This document shows positions 58,151 through 64,000 of a stretch of DNA of 64,000 bases, piece by piece. The stretch lies in the NCBI RefSeq assembly GCF_030068505.1, contig NZ_JAQOSO010000087.1:103484-167483 (forward strand). The letters run 5' to 3'. How positions within the stretch are numbered: position 1 is the stretch's first letter; each line of letters opens with the position of its first letter. The translations under genes were made by a program, and so were the position numbers. Below the pieces are notes generated by a model. The model ran no database searches. It saw only the letters and a program-made list of their open reading frames with translations, and was not told where the DNA came from. Source of the stretch: Roseofilum capinflatum BLCC-M114. GTDB lineage: Bacteria; Cyanobacteriota; Cyanobacteriia; Cyanobacteriales; Desertifilaceae.

Positions 58151-59941
58151 ATGGCTTCAACTTCTCCGCCAAGCCAACGTCAGGTCATTGCTTCTCGTTT
58201 TTCGTCTAGAAAGCCGAGGAGAAAAATGGCCAGTGTCCCTCAGATGCGATCGGTGATTGTCTGGGGAGTGCTGATTGCGAGTTTATTGGGTTTAAGCCTG
58301 AAACTCTTAACGTTACAGGTGATTGAGGGTTCACAGTTGCGCCAAAAAGCTCAAGAACAACAACGCACTCAGGAATACCAACTCACACCCCGCCGTTCTA
58401 TTGTCGATCGCCAAGGACATTTTTTAGCCGTCGATCAACCCCGATTTACTTTGTATGCCCATCCCATCATGTTTAAGAAACCGGCTTCAGAAATTGCCAG
58501 TCAACTCTCTGGGATTTTGGGTATACCAGTCGATCAACTCATGCAACGCTTTTATGAAGCTGAAACCGGTATCCAAATTCAGTATAGTGTCCCCGAAGAT
58601 GCCGCCCGTCGGATTGAATATTTATCATTAGATGGCTTAGATCTAATGGCTTATCAAGAGCGCATCTATCCCCAAGAAGACCTGGTATCGGAAATCGTCG
58701 GTTATGTGAATATGGATCGTCTGGGCCAAACCGGCGTTGAAGCAGCCTATGGCAATATTCTAGAGCGCTCTAGTGAGTCGGTAGAAGTAACCCGCACCGG
58801 AGGCGGAGATATTTTACCCAATCAAGACTCAACCCCCCTGTTGAATGCTGATGCCTTGCAATTACAGTTAACCCTGGATACTCGCCTGCAACGGGTGGCT
58901 CGGTTAGCGCTTTCTGAGCAAATGAAAAACTACAATGCCAAGCGCGGTACGGTAATTGTCATGAATGCAGCCAATGGGGAACTTTTGGCTTTGGTGCAAT
59001 ATCCGTCTTTTGATGCTAATAGTTATTGGCAAGCGGATTTAGAGTTGTTAAAAAATTGGGCCATTACGGATTTATACGAACCGGGTTCAACCTTTAAGCC
59101 GATTAATGTGGCGATCGCCTTAGAAGCTGATGCTATTGAACTTGACGATCAATTTTACGATCCAGGACAGATTTATATTGGTCAATGGCCGATTCAAAAT
59201 TATGACTTTGATTATAATGGCGGCAGAGGAGTCTCAAATCTGACTGATATTATCAAATATTCCAGTAATGTCGCGATGGTTAGAATTGTCCAGCAGATGA
59301 AGCCGGAAGTCTTTTATGACGGGCTGGAAAATCTGGGCCTTTCATCGCTCACGGGAGTCGATTTACCGGGTGAGACGGCCAGTTATCTCAAACCCAAAGA
59401 ACAGTTTGTGAATTCAGCCATTGAGCCAGCCGTGGCTGCTTTTGGTCAGGGATTATCTTTGACTCCCCTCAAGTTGGCCCAACTCCATTCCACATTGGCC
59501 AATGGGGGATTTCTCGTTACTCCCCATGTGGTTAAAGGACTCAGGGATGTGCAAGGACAATTGCACTATACCCCCAATTTTGAACCGCCCCGTAGGGTGT
59601 TTTCTGAAGAAACGGCTGAAGCGGTGTTGGCCATGATGGAAGCGGTGGTGGATGGAGGGAGCGGCAAGGCGGCCCATATTCCTAATTATAGGGTGGCAGG
59701 TAAGACGGGAACCGCTCAGAAGGCGGCTGCCAGTGGTGGGTATTATGAGTCTGCTAAAATTACAAGCTTTGTCGGTATTTTGCCGGATGGCCCCTATGTA
59801 GTCGTAGCGGTGGTGGATGAACCCCAAGGTGGAGGAGCCTTTGGGGGTACGGTATCGGCTCCGATTGTCAAATCGGTGATGGAAGCCCTGATTCCGATGG
59901 AGAAAATTCCCCCGTCCACTCTATCGACCAGCAATCCCTGA
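58151..59941 (+). CDS. ftsI: Class B penicillin-binding protein (PBP2/FtsI)
   Basis: The protein has 596 residues from ATG 58151. Upstream in-frame codons to 58103 lack a conserved start. A transmembrane helix lies at about 35-55 (VIVWGVLIASLLGLSLKLLT). The pedestal domain follows, with RRSIVDRQGHFLA near 98. The transpeptidase domain has SxxK in PGSTFKPI, SxN in YSSNVAMV and KTG in VAGKTGTAQK. It is the divisome transpeptidase for septal peptidoglycan. The pair with the FtsL-like gene supports this. Confidence 0.93.
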   Translation: MASTSPPSQRQVIASRFSSRKPRRKMASVPQMRSVIVWGVLIASLLGLSLKLLTLQVIEGSQLRQKAQEQQRTQEYQLTPRRSIVDRQGHFLAVDQPRFTLYAHPIMFKKPASEIASQLSGILGIPVDQLMQRFYEAETGIQIQYSVPEDAARRIEYLSLDGLDLMAYQERIYPQEDLVSEIVGYVNMDRLGQTGVEAAYGNILERSSESVEVTRTGGGDILPNQDSTPLLNADALQLQLTLDTRLQRVARLALSEQMKNYNAKRGTVIVMNAANGELLALVQYPSFDANSYWQADLELLKNWAITDLYEPGSTFKPINVAIALEADAIELDDQFYDPGQIYIGQWPIQNYDFDYNGGRGVSNLTDIIKYSSNVAMVRIVQQMKPEVFYDGLENLGLSSLTGVDLPGETASYLKPKEQFVNSAIEPAVAAFGQGLSLTPLKLAQLHSTLANGGFLVTPHVVKGLRDVQGQLHYTPNFEPPRRVFSEETAEAVLAMMEAVVDGGSGKAAHIPNYRVAGKTGTAQKAAASGGYYESAKITSFVGILPDGPYVVVAVVDEPQGGGAFGGTVSAPIVKSVMEALIPMEKIPPSTLSTSNP

Positions 59942-60973
59942 TTATCCACGAAAGGATCGAGTCCAGCGCGTCATCCGCCAAATAAAGGTAAAACCTAATA
60001 CTCCCCAAATGCCTCCAAGTAATCCTAGGGGGGGTTTAGGTTCTGGCTGAGAGATAGGAGGGGCACTCAGGAAGGATTGGGCGATCGAGGAGGAGGAATT
60101 CACGTTTAGGGGGCGTTGGGTTCGGAGGGTTAGGGTTGGGTTACTGGTTGGGGCAGTTGGCTGTTGTTGAACTTTGCCTTGACTAATGCTCAGAGCAGCA
60201 CCGAAGCCAAACAGGGTTAGAACTCCATAGAGACTCGCAAGTACGAGCGATCCCCAGGAGAGGAAGCGTAGCCAATAGAGGTGATGCCGAGAAACGTAGC
60301 CTTGCTGACGGTAAAAGACTAAGATTAATCCGATTAGGGGCATCCAGACGATATCAATTAAGTTATGGGCCAGATCCAGGCGATCGAGCAGAGAACTAGG
60401 ATTAAGATCAATCAGGTATTCTACTGCTTTGAATAGGGTCAGCAGGAGTAAACTATATCCTCCCCATTGCAGTAATTGATAGGATTTTTCTTCAACTCGA
60501 CTCGATAGATATAGGCCATCCCGTGAGTTGGGAAAGGCTTGTGATCTGCGGGTTGTTGAGTCAGTCGGCAGGGTATGATAATGGTTTTCGAGTTCGGCCA
60601 GTAAGGTTTTGGTTTCGCTGTATTGGGGGTGGTGGGGTTCTACTGAGAAGAGCTTCAGGGCAACTTGGTAACTGGCGATCGCAATTTCACAATAGAGATG
60701 GTGATTCCCTTGGGGACAAGAGGCGATCAGTTCGGCAAAACGGCAGAGGGTGTGACCTAAACTAATGGCGGTACTGGGTTTGGACGCAGTGCCTTTTTCC
60801 GTAGCCCAAGTGGTTAATTCTTGGGCAAACTGGGCGTTGAGTAAGTTAGCGTTGCGGTCTAACAAGGGGTAGATGACTTGGCGATCGCCTGGATTATTAT
60901 GGATGGCTTTGAGCAGTTGACGCAAGAGGGACTGTTGTTGCTGGGAAAGGCTATCAGTTTTCATCATCACCAA
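59942..60973 (-). CDS. HpsJ-like membrane protein
   Basis: The protein has 343 residues. An N-terminal helical TPR-like region (about 1-130) is followed by four transmembrane helices (about 170-260, and the last near 320-335). YLIDLNPSSLLDRLDLAHNL and IGLILVFYRQQGYVSRHHL fit the HpsJ family, linked to hormogonium polysaccharide secretion in filamentous cyanobacteria. A Gln-, Pro- and Thr-rich segment lies between the third and last helices. It overlaps nothing. Its stop adjoins the ftsI stop by chance of convergent arrangement. Confidence 0.65.
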   Translation of the reverse strand: MVMMKTDSLSQQQQSLLRQLLKAIHNNPGDRQVIYPLLDRNANLLNAQFAQELTTWATEKGTASKPSTAISLGHTLCRFAELIASCPQGNHHLYCEIAIASYQVALKLFSVEPHHPQYSETKTLLAELENHYHTLPTDSTTRRSQAFPNSRDGLYLSSRVEEKSYQLLQWGGYSLLLLTLFKAVEYLIDLNPSSLLDRLDLAHNLIDIVWMPLIGLILVFYRQQGYVSRHHLYWLRFLSWGSLVLASLYGVLTLFGFGAALSISQGKVQQQPTAPTSNPTLTLRTQRPLNVNSSSSIAQSFLSAPPISQPEPKPPLGLLGGIWGVLGFTFIWRMTRWTRSFRG

Positions 60974-61070
60974 GAGGAAAGGAGAGAGACTATAGGGGAC
61001 TTCAATATCACAGAGTCAAACTCCACAAATGATAGCAATGTCTCAGTCAAAAGTCTCAACTTTTCCCATA

Positions 61071-62438
61071 CTATTGGGAACGACTCACCAGAGTAATGCG
61101 ATCGCCCAGTTGTCGCAGAAGCTTGGCCAAGTCTGGATCTTGTTCCCGTCGCTGCCCTACTTTATCGCAGCTATACATAACCGTTGTATGGTCTTTTCCT
61201 CCAAATTCCTCTCCAATTTTGGGTAAGCTTAAGTCTGTATGCTGACGCATCAGGTACATGCCGACTTGACGAGCCTGGCTAATTTCCCTGCGTCTTGAAT
61301 TACCTTTTAAATCCTCTGGAGTCACCTGAAATTCTTCTGCAACTACAGCAATAATCACATCTGCCGAAACTTCTGCATGAGCTGCTGGGGGATTCAACAC
61401 AGGGGCAATATTTTCGACCGTCATTGATAATCCCGAAATTGACATATAAGCAACGGTTCGGATTAGTGCCCCTTCTAATTCTCGAATATTAGAAGTATAG
61501 TTCGTGGCAATATACTCAATGACAGCTTGGGGTAAATCTAAGTTTTCATATTCGGCCTTTTTTTGTAAAATTGCCATTCGTGTTTCTAAGTCCGGGGGTT
61601 GGATATCCGCAACTAATCCCATCGAAAACCGCGAACATAAACGCTCTTGCAGTTGGGGCATTTGACTGGGAGGACGATCTGAGGCTAAAACGACTTGTTT
61701 TCCTGCTTCATGGAGCGTATTAAAGGTATGGAAAAACTCCTCTTGAGTCGATTCCTGACTTTCAATAAATTGAATATCATCTACTAATAAAACATCTGCC
61801 GTTCGGTAATGATCGCGAAACCCTTGACGACTATCTTGACGAATAGCTGTGATTAAATCATTGGTGAATTTTTCTGTAGAGACATAAAACACTTTAGCAT
61901 CTGACCGAATTTTGAGTCGATAATGTCCAATTGCTTGCATCAGATGAGTTTTGCCAAGCCCTACACCTCCATAGAGAAACAAAGGGTTAAAACTCAGAGG
62001 GTTTTCTCGTCCTGGAGATTCAGCAACTGCCAGAGATGCAGCATGAGCCATACGATTATTAGAACCGACCACAAAATGCTCGAATACATATTTAGGGTTA
62101 AGTTCAGTTGGTTTGGGGTAAGTGTAAGTTTTGGGAATAGCTGGATTTGAAGACCACAAAGGACTTGAATTTTCAGATGAACTTTCTTGATTAGCAACAG
62201 TAATTTTAAGAGTCACAGAATGACCTAAAAGATCTTCTACTGTTGTTTTGATAATATTAATATAGTTCGCTTGAAGCCAGTTCCGAGCAAAGAAATTAGG
62301 AGTTTCCAGAATCAGACAATTATCTTGTAAGTCAATTGCCTTTGCTGTTTTAATCCACGTCTCAAATGTTGGCTGACTTAGTTTTTCTTCAAGCCGATCA
62401 AGGACTTGAGTCCACAGGCGATCGAGGGAAATTTCCAC
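61071..62438 (-). CDS. dnaA: Chromosomal replication initiator DnaA
   Basis: The protein has 455 residues. Domain I lies at the start ([20 protein letters not shown]). The AAA+ domain has Walker [14 protein letters not shown], Walker [11 protein letters not shown] and sensor [15 protein letters not shown]-binding domain IV has [20 protein letters not shown] and the DnaA signature [10 protein letters not shown]. It opens the replication origin when ATP-bound. No cluster of DnaA boxes is seen around it, so the origin is probably elsewhere, as is common in cyanobacteria. Confidence 0.97.
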   Translation of the reverse strand: MEISLDRLWTQVLDRLEEKLSQPTFETWIKTAKAIDLQDNCLILETPNFFARNWLQANYINIIKTTVEDLLGHSVTLKITVANQESSSENSSPLWSSNPAIPKTYTYPKPTELNPKYVFEHFVVGSNNRMAHAASLAVAESPGRENPLSFNPLFLYGGVGLGKTHLMQAIGHYRLKIRSDAKVFYVSTEKFTNDLITAIRQDSRQGFRDHYRTADVLLVDDIQFIESQESTQEEFFHTFNTLHEAGKQVVLASDRPPSQMPQLQERLCSRFSMGLVADIQPPDLETRMAILQKKAEYENLDLPQAVIEYIATNYTSNIRELEGALIRTVAYMSISGLSMTVENIAPVLNPPAAHAEVSADVIIAVVAEEFQVTPEDLKGNSRRREISQARQVGMYLMRQHTDLSLPKIGEEFGGKDHTTVMYSCDKVGQRREQDPDLAKLLRQLGDRITLVSRSQ

Positions 62439-62488
62439 AGCTCACTCTCCCAATTTATGGACTAGATAATCATCTATCCTAGTCGTCT

Positions 62489-63016
62489 CTATGTAGATGG
62501 ACTTAACCGTTTTCTTAAAGAACTTGCCCGTGTGTTAGCTGTTTTGTTGCTTGGATCTACTTTCAAAGCCTCATCGTAGCTTTCTAAAGCTTGTTTTGTC
62601 AAATTCTTTTTCTCATATGCAAACCCCAAGTTGTTCCAAGCAACCACATAATCAGGGGAAATTTTTAACGCTTCCTTATATTGTCGTATGGCTACATCAT
62701 ACTGTTCTTTCGCTACATAGGCATAGCCAAGCGCATTATAAACTAAAGCACTCTCTTGTTCCGGGATATCATCACACTTGATAGATTTTTGAAAGAGTTG
62801 AATAGCTTGGCTGTAGAGTTTCTTATCCGAGTAAAGGCAGCCTAGCTCATAGTATTCTTCGGCCGTTCCTTGATTGGATTTCAGCTTTTTTTGTAACTGG
62901 GAAAACAGAGCTTCAGAACGCCGAGTTTTTAAGACTTGACGAAGGATAAACCAAGCTGAAACAGCTAAGAGAACTAGAAATATAGAAAGATAAGCGATCG
63001 GCAGTGAAGTTTGCAT
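62489..63016 (-). CDS. ycf37: Ycf37, photosystem I assembly-linked TPR protein
   Basis: The protein has 175 residues. One N-terminal transmembrane helix (about 6-27, IAYLSIFLVLLAVSAWFIL) is followed by a linker LKTRRSEALFSQLQKKL and three TPR units (YYELGCLYSDKKLYSQAIQL, NALGYAYVAKEQYDVAIRQY, NNLGFAYEKKNLTKQALESY). This layout and length match Ycf37, which stabilises or helps assemble photosystem I. It lies 50 bp upstream of dnaA on the same strand, so they may share a transcript. Confidence 0.85.
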   Translation of the reverse strand: MQTSLPIAYLSIFLVLLAVSAWFILRQVLKTRRSEALFSQLQKKLKSNQGTAEEYYELGCLYSDKKLYSQAIQLFQKSIKCDDIPEQESALVYNALGYAYVAKEQYDVAIRQYKEALKISPDYVVAWNNLGFAYEKKNLTKQALESYDEALKVDPSNKTANTRASSLRKRLSPST

Positions 63017-63175
63017 CAGACTCTGTGTTGTTTTTCTCTCTATTTATTGTACTGGGTAAGCACCACCTTCTAATACCTAGTCTCCTGTTCTAAGCAGATT
63101 CTGCTTCTAGGAAGCCATCAGACCCTTAGCAATAGTCTCAAGCTTGAGAGTCTGAAATATCCGTTATAAACGTCC

Positions 63176-63200
63176 AAAAGGGAAACATACCGTCCCTTCT
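63176..63200 (-). terminator. Possible terminator after rplT
   Basis: On the minus strand AAGGGA pairs with TCCCTT around a 9-base loop, and TTTT follows within the 3' arm. It lies 57-80 bp past the rplT stop. The stem is short, so confidence is low. Confidence 0.35.
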
Positions 63201-63256
63201 GAACGATCATTGAGTTGGGGATGGCGATGTCATCTGTCAACCATTACCTTCAAGAT

Positions 63257-63613
63257 CTAAGCGCTCTTTTGGGTGGCTAATTCCACAACTTTGCTAAATC
63301 CTTTAGGATCAAGAATCGCCATCTCTGCCAACATTTTCCGATTGATCTGGATATTCGCTTTTTTCAGGTTACCCATCAGCTTACTATAGCTCACCCCATT
63401 TTGACGAGCGGCTGCATTAACGCGAACAATCCACAAGCGACGAAAATCACGCTTACGCTTGCGGCGATCGCGATACGCATTCCGCAAAGCTTTCATTACT
63501 TGCTGATTTGCCGTGCGAAAGAGTTTAGAGTGAGATCCCCGAAACCCTTTAGCCAACTTTAAAATTTTCTTGCGCCGTTTTCGAGCAACATTACCCCGTT
63601 TAACTCTTGGCAT
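63257..63613 (-). CDS. rplT: 50S ribosomal protein L20
   Basis: The protein has 118 residues, the normal length. It starts [20 protein letters not shown], followed by [20 protein letters not shown] and [20 protein letters not shown], all standard L20. It binds 23S rRNA early in large-subunit assembly and in many bacteria represses its own operon. It follows rpmI after 51 bp, the usual order. Confidence 0.98.
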   Translation of the reverse strand: MPRVKRGNVARKRRKKILKLAKGFRGSHSKLFRTANQQVMKALRNAYRDRRKRKRDFRRLWIVRVNAAARQNGVSYSKLMGNLKKANIQINRKMLAEMAILDPKGFSKVVELATQKSA

Positions 63614-63664
63614 AATCGTTTATCCTCATATGTTCAACTTCTGATGCAATGACAGAACAGTACC

Positions 63665-63862
63665 TTAAAGATAAGGCAACATTAACCGCACATTTTCCTC
63701 ATCTCTCTCACAAACCGTGGTTATTTGAGAAAGACGACGCTTCCGAGTGGCACTCTTATGCTCAAGCAAGTGATTCTTATTCGCTTTACGGCGTAAGATT
63801 TTGCCACCTCCCGTAACTCTAAATCTCTTGGCTGCTGCCTTTCGCGTTTTCAGTTTCGGCAT
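63665..63862 (-). CDS. rpmI: 50S ribosomal protein L35
   Basis: The protein has 65 residues from ATG 63862. The frame extends upstream to 63949 but the conserved start is [20 protein letters not shown]. It ends with RLMLPYL-type residues, as L35 does. It is co-transcribed with rplT. The upstream hairpin at 63948 may separate it from the preceding unit. Confidence 0.98.
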   Translation of the reverse strand: MPKLKTRKAAAKRFRVTGGGKILRRKANKNHLLEHKSATRKRRLSQITTVCERDEENVRLMLPYL

Positions 63863-63947
63863 AGTTTCCTTTACTCCATACCAATTAACACAGCCTTTTA
63901 TTATAACAGAAAATATGACAAATATGACGCAAATCAAATCTACAAAC

Positions 63948-63975
63948 AAAACCCCTTTGTGTGAAAAGGGGTTTT
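63948..63975. terminator. Terminator hairpin upstream of rpmI
   Basis: AAAACCCCTTT pairs with AAAGGGGTTTT around a 6-base loop. Read on the minus strand, a GGGGTTTTGTTTG run follows, suiting termination of a gene to the right of the window or an attenuator ahead of rpmI. Confidence 0.75.
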
Positions 63976-64000
63976 GAGAAAGAATAACCTGGCACCGAGC

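Noticed and set aside
59942..59950. TTATCCACG as a DnaA box and possible replication origin
   Set aside because: Only one near-match is seen, inside the end of a coding gene. No cluster of boxes or AT-rich unwinding region lies around dnaA.

Overview
The window is cyanobacterial chromosome. The evidence is the very dense HIP1 octamer (GCGATCGC), the photosynthesis genes (ycf37, a Psb35-like protein, a class II Calvin-cycle aldolase, hemJ), a DUF3288 protein, many heptameric short repeats in the spacers, and the set of CHAT/CHASE2, DUF928 and DUF1822 proteins that are typical of filamentous cyanobacteria. No tRNA, rRNA or transposase gene was seen. Genus cannot be set from this window alone.

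Layout. 1-217 is the tail of a pyruvate-kinase-like gene. It is followed by a repeat field and a broken xisI gene. 871-10583 is one long minus-strand run: sigma-like regulator, DUF1822 protein, phosphate-binding-like lipoprotein, sensor kinase, a toxin-antitoxin pair, a CHAT-CHASE2 protein and a secreted DUF928-like protein. 10.7-14.4 kb holds a COG1900 (DUF39) protein and an SLC12-type transporter. 15-17.5 kb is a phosphorelay cluster (HPt, hybrid kinase, LuxR-type regulator). 17.6-25 kb holds Psb35, a hydrolase, a MoaD/ThiS-like protein, YebC, a HAD phosphatase, PurN and a GAF pseudo-kinase. 25-35 kb holds an SGNH hydrolase, a Ser/Thr kinase, a 7TM chemoreceptor, a CbiO-type ATPase, a tryptophan-type binding protein, RNase PH, an adenylate-kinase-like protein, HemJ and a secreted protein with a recent internal duplication.

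35-44 kb is an accessory region. It has Uma2 nucleases, orphan and truncated toxin-antitoxin genes, a VWA/DUF2201 protein, a MoxR ATPase, a PD-(D/E)XK-like protein, and many dispersed palindromic repeats that have cut or extended genes. 44-50.6 kb holds aldolase, a TPR protein, an SPFH lipoprotein and an FAD-linked oxidase. Next come a 23-copy heptamer repeat, a second binding-protein/sensor-kinase pair, and a 12-repeat CRISPR array without cas genes. 55-64 kb is mostly housekeeping: COG3044 ATPase, DUF3288, a FtsL-like protein with FtsI, HpsJ-like, DnaA, Ycf37, L20 and L35.

Two threads stand out. (1) Two unrelated periplasmic binding lipoproteins each sit directly upstream of a membrane histidine kinase of the same subfamily, with no transporter permease, which suggests binding proteins used as sensors. 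(2) A family of small hairpin-ended repeats has interrupted xisI, truncated a toxin, supplied a stop codon and an in-frame insert to the VWA gene, and carries a heptamer tract of 5 copies at one site and 23 at another.
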